Positions 31,740-41,849 of a stretch of DNA of 64,000 nt are shown here, piece by piece. The DNA is from Prorocentrum cordatum. Lineage: Eukaryota > Sar > Dinophyceae > Prorocentrales > Prorocentraceae. The stretch covers positions 433,698-497,697 of the forward strand of contig CAUYUJ010003058.1 in assembly GCA_963575745.1 (NCBI GenBank), read 5' to 3'. The position numbers were made by a program, and so were the translations under genes. A model generated the notes under the pieces. The model saw only the letters and a list, made by a program, of their open reading frames with translations. It ran no database searches and was not told the DNA's origin. How positions within the stretch are numbered: the first letter of the stretch is position 1; the number at the start of each line of letters is the position of its first letter.

Positions 31740-33170
31740 TCACTCCTTCCTCGGTTTCTTCCTGGGGCGTGGCGCATCGTCATTGGCGGCGTCACTCTTG
31801 TCCTTGAGCCGCCTACGAGACGGCGCTGATCCGCTCCCGCTGCCGCCGCGTTCGTTATCTTCGTCTGAGGGCTGCTTGACGTTGCTGGGGAAACGGAGGC
31901 AACCTCCGACGATGGTGCAATTCTCGCCGGTGTCGGCATGGGTTTCGTGCTTCACGGCAGAACCTGATTTCGCTGCAGCGCGAAGCCCGTCGCTCGACTC
32001 GATCACTGGCAACGGCGGAAGAATGAGAGGAGCGATTGGCGCTACTGGTGGAAACTGCTGCTGTCCCGCAACTGGCGCTGCCACCAATGGAGGCGGTGCT
32101 GCTGGCGGGATCGGGATCGGCGGTGCGAGCGGCGCTGCTGCTGCCATCTGCTGCTGCATCTGCTGAAGCTGCTGCATCTGAAAATGCTGCATCTGTTGCA
32201 TCTGAAGCTGCTGCAGCTGCTGCATGATCGCTCCTGGGTCCGAAGCTGCCGCCCCCGTCGGCTTCGGAACGGGATCGGGGGCTGGCTGCTCTGCTTGCGG
32301 AGGCTCTAGCCATTCCTGCGGGGCCAGCTGTTCAGCAGAAAACACTTCGCGCCCCTCCATCGCCGTCATCGACGAGATCCACCTGCGGCGGGGGTGCGGG
32401 CGCGCTCGCTCTCTCTGTCTCTTTCTCTGTTTCTCTCTTTCGTTACCTCTCTCTCTCTCTCTCTCTCGCTCTCTCTGTCTCACCGCCTCTCTCTATCACT
32501 ACTCCTCGTTCTTGGTCACCCTTCCCTTCCTTCCTTGCTCCCCTTCTCCGCCTCAATCCTGCATTTCCGACTCTCCACTCCGTTGCCCAATCAGCTCTCC
32601 TGCAAAGGAGAGCAAATTGTCTGGCGGGCCCAATGGCCTGCCGCGCGCCTGGCCCTTGTTCTTCTTCCTGCGTTTGATATGCTTCCAGGGCCGCGCATTG
32701 CTCCAGTTCGTTGACATGGCATCTAGCTCGATGGTGGTGGTCCGACCAGTCTGCCGACAATGCGCTGCAGGATACATCACCGCTGGAATGCTGCCGCGGG
32801 AACCCGCGGCGCCCTCCATGTAGGCGCGCTGTTGATCTGCTTGGCACTGCGGAGACACGCAGCCAACCCCGCCTCCCATATAAGCGAAACAGCTGCATTT
32901 GTTGCAATGCTTTGGCCCGTTCCGGAGAAACAAACGCATGGGCTGCCCCGCCCAAGCTCGGCACTTCTCTGTCTGCTGCCAACCGTCGCTCTGGGAGATG
33001 AGCCAGTGCACCTCATCGTACTCCATCTCCTCCTCATCCTCCTCCTCCTCGCCTGGCCCCTCCTGGAAATCAGGGCGCGTGTCCCTTCGGTCGTCGCCTC
33101 CTCCTGGTGGCGGAGCGTCGCCTCCAGGCGCAGCTGCCATCATCATCGCCTGACCCGCGCGCGCGTGCAT
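31740..33170 (-). CDS. Cys-cluster and Gln-rich protein, two exons
   Basis: Exon 1 33,170-32,638: MHARAGQAMMMAAAPGGDAP, an acidic EEEEDEEEMEYDEVHWLIS stretch, KCRAWAGQPMRLFLRNG, then KHCNKCSCFAYMGGGVGCVS and PQCQADQQRAYMEG, a Cys-rich module that could bind zinc, and WKHIKRRKKNKGQ. Exon 2 32,382-31,740: MTAMEGREVFSAEQLAPQEW, a Gln/Met-rich MQQLQQLQMQQMQHFQMQQL region, a Pro-rich stretch, and a basic C-terminus SAPSRRRLKDKSDAAND...RPRKKPRKE that looks like a nuclear localisation signal. A transcription-factor-like nuclear role is a guess. The start is the first ATG in good coding sequence; an upstream exon is possible. Second gene of the block in transcription order. Confidence 0.55.
32383..32637 (-). 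other. Intron, GC-AG, phase 2, holding a (CT)n microsatellite
   Basis: Exon 1 ends GCGCGCGGCAG and the intron starts GCCATTGG; it ends CCGCCGCAG before GTGGATCTCG. This is the only GC donor found that preserves phase. The intron contains the CT/GA repeat at about 32,406-32,483. Exon 1 could instead read on to its stop at 32,553 without splicing. Confidence 0.5.
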
Positions 33171-33429
33171 TCTCAAAACCTGCGCTGCTACTGCTACTGC
33201 TACCCCTGCCAACATCTCTGCTACGGCTACTTTCGCTGCCGCTGCTGCCCCTGCCAATGCCGCCCATGCCCTGCCCCTCCTCCGGAGACGGCAGCAACGC
33301 CGCCACTGCCGAGAGCAAGGCGAGCAGCGCCATCTGCGCCGCGGAAGTCTTCGAGAAAACAACTCGAAAGGTCGCCGCTCGTCTGGCACCTTGCAGTCGG
33401 CGTGGCTGCGTGACAAAATTTGTTGTCAA

Positions 33430-34113
33430 ACTTGTTCGAGGCAAAGCAGGTCAATCCACCAGTCTATCTGTCAATAAATCAGACGACCAATCAACCAATC
33501 AACCTGCCAATCCTTAAGGATTGGCAGGTCGATTGATTGTTTGCATCAATCAATCTACCGATCAATCTATCAACATATCTAGCAATCAATCGATCCATAT
33601 ATCTGCTATTTTTAATATTTCTATTGCTCTATACACAAATCCACGCACACCTACGCGCTAGACCAACGGTAACCGAAACCGAGCACCGAAAACAAAGGAG
33701 ACCGTCCGCCAAAAACGGAGCAGCCGCGAACGAGACGCGCCAGCCGAGCCGCGAACCGACGCAAACGCGGAGCCCGACTTCACGAGAAAGGAACCAGCCA
33801 GACGCAAGCCCCGAGGAGGGGGGGGGGGGGGCAGACCGCACCAGCGCTATGGCAATCTGTTGTGGCCAGCCAGGCGCGATCGCCTCATCGCAAGGAGCGG
33901 CGCCCCAGCGTCGCGGCCTCCCACGCAGGAGGCTATTTTTTCTGAGGAAGTGGAAGGAGAGGGAGGGGGGATATGGGGAGGGACGGAGAGTCAGGAGAGA
34001 CAGGGAAAGAGAACGATAGACAGAGAGAGGGGGCGTGTACCAGGAGAAGGACATGTAGAAATACATACACATATAGAAAAAGAAGAAGAGGGGAAGGGCG
34101 AGAGAGAGCGAGA

Positions 34114-34204
<91 letters not shown>

Positions 34205-34211
34205 CCAAAAA

Positions 34212-34263
<52 letters not shown>

Positions 34264-34588
34264 AAAAAAAAGAGGCAGCCTCCTGCACAGGAGATTCTTT
34301 TTTAGAGAGCACCCTTTTTCGGGAGATGCACGCCGGCCACGTCGCGCGATACTCGTGCATAGCCTTCTGCGCGCGAAGAGAGAACGCGCGGACCAGGAGA
34401 AAATTCACGCGGTTGTCGGCTCACCGAGCCAGGAGAAAATTAACCAGGAGAACATTAACGCCGAGGGGCTCTGCCGGCTCACCGAGGCAGGAGAAAATTG
34501 ACCAGGATAAAATTAACCGCGGCGTCTCGAGCGCAACATATATGATGCGATCTACTGGCGCCTCACACTTTGGCTAGCAAGCGCGCCC
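33430..34588. other. Intergenic with hairpin, ATCAAT repeats and (GA)n
   Basis: 33,470-33,600 has TCAATCAATC-type repeats around a perfect 26-bp palindrome (33,503-33,528). 34,097-34,268 is a long GA microsatellite. 34,395-34,520 has three repeats of CAGGAGAAAATT(A/C)AC. No gene. Confidence 0.6.
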
Positions 34589-35970
34589 TCACTTTCCGAA
34601 CTTCTCTGTCAGCCTCCTGGTCATCCACGACGCTGCGCCCTCCTCGTCAAGCTCGCCCTCATCCATCAAGGCCACTGCTTCGCGGCCGACGGCCCGCATG
34701 GCATCCACGTCGCAGCCCTTGTAGCGGGCGCCCCCGCTGGATGCCACCTGCCGCTTCGGCTCGAACTTCTGGCGCGCGGCGATGCTCCAGGACGCCTTGT
34801 AGAACATCTCCACGTAGCGGGTGCCGTAGCCAGCTGGCCTTTTCAACGCAGTCTTCATTGTTTTCTTCTTGCACTCGGCCTTGGCCTTGCACTTGGCCTT
34901 GGCCTTGGGCTTGGGCTCGGCCATGGGCGCCTCGGCCGCAGGCGCCCCCGCCTCCTGCAAATCCTCGACATCGTACTCCTCGTCGCGTGGCCTCGCCTTG
35001 GCGGCCGCCTTGGCTTTATCCCTGGAAGCCGGCTTGGCCAGCATCTTCTCCTTCTCGTCGAGCAGGAGATTCGGCATCTCTGTGTGCACGTGGGCCATCT
35101 CGCCGCCTCCGAGGTCCGCCATGCAGAAGCCTCTGTCGCCGCGCTCCAGAGGGTACTCGCGCCTCCCCGAAGCGTCCTCGATAACGTACACGAGGGCATC
35201 ATAGTCCACGTGCCCCTTCAACGTGGATGTGTCCTGGCGGAATACAACGGGCGCGCGCGCGCCCTGTGCACGCACGCGAACATTTGCATAAACATAAACA
35301 TGAACATACATGTGCAAAAACATGAACATGAACATACATGTGCACAGTATACAAACATGAATATACAGATGCAGCGCTCCTGCACGTGCGCCGACGGACA
35401 CGCACCTGGCGACAGCAAGTCCACTGTTGGTGGCGAGTCGACCAAGTCCACGCAGGCCGGCGCCCCCTTCTTCTTCTCGGGCGTCTTGGTCACGAGCCTG
35501 CGCGGCGAGCCGCTCCCGTGCGCGCTGTAGATGTCCGTGCGCGACGAGGATCTCGCAGGTGCTGCTGCGGCAAAGACGCGCCGACCATCTGGCGATGACT
35601 CAGGGGATGGTGATGGCGCTGGCAGATGACTCGCTTTGCGCAGAAGGATCCTGGCATGGGGGGAAGCTCTCTCGCCTGTCGCCATGTTGCGCTCCTTGGC
35701 GCACACGTAACTCACAGCGTACGAAATCGCTTCCCCGTGCTTCTGTGCCTGCTCCTTCGCGAGCACCGTCTTGGCCAAGATAGCCTTGGTGAGCGGCACG
35801 TGACCCACCCTGCGGGTGACGCTCATCAGAGACCCCATCAAGCCCATGTTGTTCTTGATAGTGTACTCTGCATCGCCCTGCTCCGTCTTCATCGCCTCGA
35901 TCTCGGCGACGCGCTCGAGCACGATGGCCTGCAGGTCATGGTCCGAGAGCTCGCACCTCGCGCGGGGCAT
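34589..35970 (-). CDS. KRPA-type dinoflagellate-specific protein, two exons
   Basis: The first exon starts at ATG 35,970 (MPRARCELSDHDLQAIVLER, VAEIEAMKTEQGDAEYTIKN, SVTRRVGHVPLTKAILAKTV), continues through a Ser/Pro linker to VDSPPTVDLLSPG, and ends in sequence with ACATGAACATG repeats. The second exon reads VVFRQDTSTLKGHVDYDALV, YVIEDASGRREYPLERGDRG, a Lys/Ala-rich PKPKAKAKCKAKAECKKK, KRPAGYGTRYVEMFYKASW, ARQKFEPKRQVASSGGARYK and ends WMTRRLTEKFGK at 34,589. The KRPA..Y..M.YK.s..I..R...KKQ..S pattern is one I recall from many uncharacterised dinoflagellate proteins. The intron (about 35,264-35,380 or up to 35,405) cannot be fixed: a GA donor after GTGCAG with acceptor GTGCACAG keeps phase, a GT donor at 35,405 does not. 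First gene of the block. Function unknown; the basic Lys-rich tract suggests nucleic-acid binding. Confidence 0.6.
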
Positions 35971-36246
35971 GGCGGTGAACCGAAAACGCTGCACGCGCGG
36001 TGGTCCTCGAGCCGCAATGCCTTCGGACAGCGGGCGCGATGCTGCCCTGCTGAGGGGGCTAGCGATTGTTGCTGATACATGCGTCAACTTGCAGCCTGAG
36101 GCGATTTTTTGGAAAGCGAGGAGGCGGGGCGGGCGGCGAAGGGGGGGGGGAAGAGGAGAGAGACAACAGCAAACGATATACGAACATCATGGCTGTGCTC
36201 ACAGACGCATGCATGATGCGCGATCCTCATGGAACTAGCCAGAACC

Positions 36247-36340
36247 AACGCTAATCGTCAGCCCTAATTAGAGCGGAGTCAGCGCTACTCATGTAAGAGC
36301 GAATCAGTACTAATTAGCGCATAGGATTAGCGTATATAGC
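36247..36340. repeat. Right subterminal CTAATTAGCG cluster
   Basis: Copies and fragments: ACGCTAATCG, CCTAATTAGAGCG, CAGCGCTACTC, ACTAATTAGCGCAT, GGATTAGCG, AGCTAATTCGCGC. Same motif as the left cluster 10 kb away and not seen elsewhere in the window. Confidence 0.65.
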
Positions 36341-36360
36341 TAATTCGCGCAGGTAGGAAG
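36340..36360 (-). repeat. Right terminal inverted repeat
   Basis: The reverse complement reads CTTCCT-AC-CTGCGC-G-AATTAG and pairs with 25,948-25,968 at 18 of 21 positions. Confidence 0.55.
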
Positions 36361-36369
36361 GACAGGGAA

Positions 36370-37240
36370 TCTCAGGTCCCCTCAGATCTCCGGCAGCGGA
36401 CCCCCCCGGCGAAATCTCTAAACAAATCCCCCCAGATTAGAAATCCCAGCCAAATCTCCAGCGAAATCTCCAGGAAGCCTCCTTCAGGTAGAAATCTCCG
36501 GCGAAATCTCCGGGAAGCCCCAGGTAGTAATCTCCGGCGGAATCTCCGGGACATTGCGCCCGCGCGAGAATCTCCACAAACGGAATCCCATTGCAATTTT
36601 TCAGGAATTCGATCGTATCCCCCCACAGCGGAATCTTACATACAAGAAATATTATTGTAATCCTCAATCTAAGAATCTTTTTGAAATCCTATTCAGACTC
36701 CGACTGTCATCCTCCGCGAAAGGAATCCGATTGCAACCGTCTAGAGGAGAAATCTTATTGTAAAATCCAGAGGGGATCCTATTGAAATCTTTTAAGCAAG
36801 GAATCCGAATGTCAGTTTTCGCAAAAAGAAATCCGATTGAAATCCGCCGCAAAAGGAAACGTATAGTAATCCCCCACAACAGGAATCCTATAGTAATCAT
36901 TTACAACAAGAATCTTAGTGTAGTCCCCCACAGATGCAATCCAGCATGCAATAATCCCCTTTGTAATCTTCCACGAAGGGAATCCGATTGAAATCCGCCA
37001 CGCAAGGGATCCCATTGTAGTCTTTCACAGAAGGAATCCTACTGCCATCCCCCATAGGAGGAAACTTTAGTGTAATTTCCCACACAAGGAATCCCATTGA
37101 AACCCTACACAAAAGGCATCCCATTGAAACCCGCCGCAAAGAGGAATCCCATTGCGACCCCCCACAAAAAGAATATTAATGCAAGCCTCCACAACTGGAG
37201 TCTTATTGTTACCCTCCACAAAAGGACCCCGCAGAAAGAA
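36370..37240. repeat. AATCTCC / GGAATCCNATTG degenerate repeats
   Basis: The first part (36,370-36,560) repeats GGCGAAATCTCC(G)GGAAGCC at about 20-35 bases. The second part repeats AAAGGAATCC(C)ATTG(C/A)AATCC at about 30-40 bases. On - the first part reads GGAGATTTCGCCGGAGATTT, the same family as 40.76-41.33 kb on +. ORFs here are by-products. Confidence 0.75.
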
Positions 37241-37780
37241 CCCGTCCGGCACGTCCCGCGACGCGCCCCGGCAAATCCCCAGGAATGGCTTCCCGTGGGG
37301 AAGACAGCGCGCCGTCCGCCATAACTGGTTGGGCCCTTCCCCTGCTTCGGCGCGGCTTCGAGAATCGTTCGGATGGCGACGGGCCGACGAAAATGGTCTA
37401 ACACCGTTGGCCGTCAGGTCGAATCCCCAACGATTCGACCCCCTGCGACCTGAAGGCAGCCTTGCTGAATGAAGGTTAACGAGGGGGCGTCTAGCAAATG
37501 CGCTCTCTCGTTTGACTGCCGGCGCGCGCTCGCTCACTGTCGCAAGGGCCCCAGAGAAGTGGAGACCCCCGGAGGGGGGGGGGCACTTTGTTGAACTCGC
37601 TGTCCCCGCCGCGCAGCCGACGCCGCCGCCCCCGGGGCCAAGGGGGCAGTTTGCATCTCTCCCCCCCGTCGCTGCACCGCCGAACCCCCCCCCCTCAAAA
37701 CGCAAAACACGCGCGAGACCGAAGGATGTCGAAGAGGGCCGGATTCACCTTGCAGGATGTCCCGAGCGAGACGTTGAGCG
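37241..37780. other. No gene seen
   Basis: GC-rich spacer with C and G tracts (37,565-37,640). The - frame at 37,705-37,067 reads through the repeats and is not credible. Confidence 0.45.
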
Positions 37781-37784
37781 ACAC

Positions 37785-37855
37785 GTGTGTGTGTGTGTCT
37801 GTGTGTGTGTGTGCGTGTGTGTGCGTGCGTGCGTGCGTGCGTGCGTGTGTGTCTG
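37785..37855. repeat. (GT)n microsatellite
   Basis: GT/GTGC dinucleotide run at the start of the ~240-bp satellite. Shorter GTGTGTG runs recur at the same place in later units, so it belongs to the unit. Confidence 0.85.
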
Positions 37856-37859
37856 TCTT

Positions 37860-39737
37860 TTACATATGCATCGTTCATGTGGTCGGCTCCAGGGAATGAA
37901 TTTGTACACTGGGTTTTCACAGTTCGTGTTTTCGATTCCGAGTCGCGGCGCTGTAAATGCGAAAACGCATATGGGTGGGTCACCCGAGTGGGCGGGTCAG
38001 TTGAGAGGGTGGGTCACCAGTGTCTTCCGACGCAATGACGATTGTGCGTGTTTCTTTATATGCATCGTTCATGTGGTCGGCTCTTCCGCCCAGGGGATGA
38101 TTTTTTACATTTTTTCCGTTTTTCGAATTAGAGTCGGGGCGCTGCGTGCGAAAACGTATGCAACGCAGCGAGATCACCCAGGTGGGTGGGTCACCCAGGT
38201 GGGTTGGTCACCCGAATGCCGAGTGGGTGGGTCGCCCGAGTGGGTGGTGGGCTCATTGTGTGTGTCCCGACGCAATGACGATTGTGTGCGTTTTTATATG
38301 TGCATCGTTCATGTGGTCGGCTTTTGCACCCAGAGAATGATTTTTTTACATTGGGCTTTCACATTTCGTTTCTCGATGTAGAATCGTTGCGCAGTATACA
38401 ACAACATGTGCAACAAGGCAAACTCATCCAGGTGGGTGGGTCACCCGGGTGGGTGGTTCAGCCGAGTGGGTGGGTCACCCGAGTGGGTGGGGCACCAGTG
38501 TGACCCGACGCAATGACGATTGTCTTTGTGTCTCTACATGTGCGTCGTTCATGTTGTCGGCTCGTACACCCAGAGAATGAATTTTTACATTGGGATTTCG
38601 CCGTGCGTTTTTTGATTTCGAGTCGCGGCGCTGTATGCGAAAACGCATACAACGCAGCGAAATCACCAAGGTGGGTGGTTCACCCAGGCGGGCGGGCCAC
38701 CCGATTGGCCGGGTCGCCCGAGCGGGTGGGTCACCCGAGTGGGTGGGTCACCAATGTGTGCCGACGCAAAAACGATTCTGTGTGTGTGTGTGTTTTGATG
38801 CATCGCTCATGTGGTCGGCTCTTACACCCAGAGGATGAATTTCTACATTGTGTTTTCACAATTCGTGGTTCGACGTAGAATCGCGGCGCTGTATCGAAGG
38901 CGCATGCAACGCAGCGAAATCACCCAGGTGGGTGGGTCACCCAGGTGGGTTGGTCACCCGGTTGGTCGTCGGGTCACCCGAGTGGGTGGGTCGCCCGTGT
39001 GGGTGGGTCACCAATGTGCGCCGACGCAAGAACGATTGTGTGTGTGTTTTACAGATGCATCGCTCATGTGGTCGGCTCCCTTACACCCAGAGAATGCATT
39101 TTTACATCGGATTTTTCCCAACTCGTTTTTCGATGTAGAATCGCGGCGCTGTATAGGACAACTTATACAACGCAGCGAAATCACCCAGGTGGGTGGGTCA
39201 CGCGGGTGGGTGGGTCACCCGAGTGGGTGGGTCACCAGCGCGTGCGGACGCAATGACGATTGCGTGTGTGTGTGTGCGTGTGTTGTTACATATGCATCGC
39301 TCAGAATGTCCGCTCTTGCACCCAGAGAATGTATTTTTACATTGGGTTTTGACAATTCGTTCTTCGATGTAGAAGCGCGGCCCTGCATGCGACAACGTGT
39401 GCAACGCGGCGAAATCACCGGGGTGGGTGGGTCACCCGGTTGGCAGGGTCACCCGAGTGGGTGGGTCGCCCGAGCGGGTGGGCCACCAATGTGTGCCGAC
39501 GCAATGACGAGTGTGTGTTTTCACATATGCATCGTTCATGTGGTCGGCTCTTACCTCCAGAGAATGAATTGTTACATGGTCTTTTCACAATTTTTTCCGA
39601 TGTAGAATCGCGGCGCTTTCTACGAAAACGCATACAACGCAGCGAAGTCACGCAGGTGGGTGGGTCACCCGGGCGGGTGGGTCGCCAGTGTGTGCCGACG
39701 CAATGACGATAGTGTTTTTTTTTTTTTTTTGTTTTTT

Positions 39738-39822
<85 letters not shown>

Positions 39823-39840
39823 TATGCATCTTGCACGTGG
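37860..39840 (+). repeat. ~240-bp satellite array, about eight units
   Basis: Each unit carries ATGCATCGTTCATGTGGTCG, CACCCAGAGAATGAATTTTT, ACATTGGGTTTTCACAATTC, TCGCGGCGCTGTATGCG, CAACGCAGCGAAATCACC, a block of CCAGGTGGGTGGGTCACCC(G), and CCGACGCAATGACGATTGTG. The CATCG(T/C)TCA landmarks fall near 37,867, 38,060, 38,301, 38,541, 38,801, 39,056, 39,295, 39,529 and (diverged) 39,825, mostly 235-260 bases apart. The number of GGTGGGT blocks varies between units. No gene. Confidence 0.9.
39715..39819. repeat. Poly-T tract of about 105 bases
   Basis: Nearly pure T with two or three G interruptions, placed exactly where other units of the satellite have TGTGTGTGTTTTACATATGC. It is therefore an expansion of the TTTT in the unit rather than the tail of a separate insertion, though an inserted poly-A tail cannot be excluded. 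Confidence 0.85.
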
Positions 39841-39849
39841 TCTCGTTAT

Positions 39850-40750
39850 TGGTTGCCTGCCGTGTCTCGTTCCAAACTTGTTTCCAGGACTGCCTGGGGG
39901 GCGCTCCGCCTGGGTGCCCATGGGCGCGCTGTGCGTCGTTATCGTGACTCTGATTGTATTCCGCGCATTGTGAATTCGCGTGGCGGTGGCACGCGGCGGG
40001 GGGCGGGGCCGCTGCGCGCCGCGTCCCCGCCAGCGACGCCCCCGTGCGCGCGGCGGCCGGGGGCCGCGGCGCGCGGGCGGCGCTGCGCGACCCGTCGGGC
40101 CCGCTGCTCGTCCAGGGCGCGGGGTCATCCTCGCGGGGCCAGGGCGCTCAGGGCCAGCCCGACGCGCCGCGCGAGGGGCGGCCCTGGCAAATTTGCAGGC
40201 GGCGCTTGCACGTGCGCAGAAGCAGGAGAGGGGGGGGGGATGCGCGTTCTGGCCGAATGCGGCGGGAGAGGCCGACGCGCGCTCGGCTGCTCTTTGGCAA
40301 CGCCCGAATGTGCCCGCGCAGCCGCGCGGCCCGCGGAAGGGGCGGGCGCGATGGGGGCGGGGCGACCGCGCGTGCATGGGCCGCGCCGTAGGGCCGTAGG
40401 GCGCGTGCAAGGTGTTTCTGCTGCTCACTCGAGGGCGTGCACTCCCGCGTTCATTCCGCAGGTTGACGGTGATTTTCCCGCGGCCCCCTTCCTCTGCTGA
40501 TTCCGGCTTGGCATTTCCAGATTTTTTTTCCGGTTTTCGCTTCGCCCGAGTCTCTGGGGGATCATCCGAGCAATGAAATGGATGGAGATCATCTTGGGGG
40601 GGGTGATTCTGCAGGGCCTGATTGAGTGGGGAATGCTTGCCATATTTTTTTGGTCGGGGAGGCTTTGCGGGGATCTGGGCGACATATCGGGGGGTTGTCC
40701 GAGAAATTCCCGGACATGTTCTGGGGCATTTCCGGGGGATTTAGTTGCGG
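39850..40750. other. GC-rich spacer, no gene seen
   Basis: 39,970-40,400 is extremely GC-rich with open frames on both strands. 40,500-40,750 is an entry zone to the GGAGATTTCC repeats. No domain recognised. Confidence 0.4.
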
Positions 40751-40759
40751 GCGTGGATC

Positions 40760-41330
40760 GAGAATTCCGAGGGGCAGGATTGTCCGGGAAATTTCCACGG
40801 AGATTTCCGAGGGGCGAGATTGTCCGGGAGATTTCCACGGAGACTTCCGAGGGGCAAGATTTTCTGGGAGATTTCCGAGGAGGGAGATTGTCCAGGAGAT
40901 TTCCATGGAGATTTCCACGGAGATGGCCGAGGGAGATTCTCGGGGAGATTTCCCCGACGATGTCCGGGAGATTCTCCGGGGGGATTTCCATTGGGTTTTC
41001 TGGGGGGCGAGATTGTCCGGGACTTCGACGGATGTGGAGATCAATTGGCTCGAGGGAGACTTCCAGGAAAATTGCCAGAGTAATGGCCGGGGAACAGAAT
41101 ATGTTGTGCGTTTGTGTAACGAACCGAGCATATTTCACGCACGGTTTCCTCGAAGATTCCCAAGGGGCAAGATTCTCCGGGAGATGTCCACGGAGATTTC
41201 CGAGGGGCGAGATAGTCCGGGATATTTCCATTGAGATTTCCGAGGGGCGAGATTGTCCGGGAGATTTCCATTGAGATGTCCGGGGGTTTCTGAGGGGCCC
41301 GAGGGGCGAGAGCGTCTGGGAGATTTCCAC
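40760..41330 (+). repeat. GGGAGATTTCC(A/G) degenerate repeats
   Basis: Units of about 30 bases: GAGATTGTCCGGGAGATTTC, CACGGAGATTTCCGAGGGGC. About 18 units with decay. A short unique insert (about 41,025-41,150, containing GGAACAGAATATGTTGTGCG) interrupts the array. Confidence 0.8.
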
Positions 41331-41419
41331 GGGGAGCCCCCGGGACGTTTTCCAGTCTTGCCCCGGCGATTGCCACGGGCGTCCGACGGGGACCGGACGC
41401 GGCAACGGTTGCTGAGCGA

Positions 41420-41540
41420 ATGCCCGGGGGGGCCACGGCGGGCGCGGCCGCGGCGGGCACGGCCGCGGCGAGCACGGCCACGGCGGGCACGGCCACGGCG
41501 AGTTCGGGCCGCGACGGGTTCGGGCCACGGCGGGGGGCCG
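41420..41540 (+). repeat. CGGCGGGCACGGCC minisatellite
   Basis: Units of about 15-18 bases (GCGGGCACGGCCGCGGC, GAGCACGGCCACGGC) repeated about seven times, giving Ala/Gly/Arg by-product frames. Confidence 0.75.
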
Positions 41541-41849
41541 TGCGAGGGAGGAAGATGCGCGCGCCGCTTTGGCCCGAGCCGGAGGAGAATCCGAGGGCAC
41601 GCGCGATCGCTGCAGACCGGGCGCTCACCTGCGCGCCCTGGCCCAGCCTCCGGACAGCAACGGCAGAAAGATAACGCCGTCTCGTCTCACTTTGATTTGA
41701 TTCGCGTCCGACCACATGCAAGGCCCAACGGGGCCGAATGCCCGCTCTCGTCGTCGGGCGCGGCCGAAACCCTGCCAATCCGCGATGCAGGCCCTGCAGC
41801 AGAGCCGCGTGGAGTCCCGCCGAGGGCCCCGCGTTCGCGCGCGCGGGCA

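Larger units (their letters stand above)
25948..36360 (-). mobile_element. Candidate ~10.4-kb composite element with TIRs and four unidirectional genes
   Basis: Seen in sequence: 21-bp imperfect terminal inverted repeats (18/21) at 25,948-25,968 and 36,340-36,360; clusters of CTAATTAGCG motifs just inside both ends; four intron-bearing genes between them, all on -; and flanks on both sides with AATCTCC-type repeat sequence, as if one repeat tract had been split. No target-site duplication could be recognised, so the exact ends are uncertain. Known: two of the gene families are, to my recollection, hugely expanded in dinoflagellates. Inferred: the expansion reflects mobility of such a unit. 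The alternative is an ordinary unidirectional gene cluster that happens to sit between AT-rich palindromic repeats. Confidence 0.5.

Noticed and set aside
39715-39819. Poly-T as the poly-A tail of a reverse-oriented retrocopy
   Set aside because: It sits exactly at the TTTT of the satellite unit with unit sequence on both sides, so local expansion is simpler.
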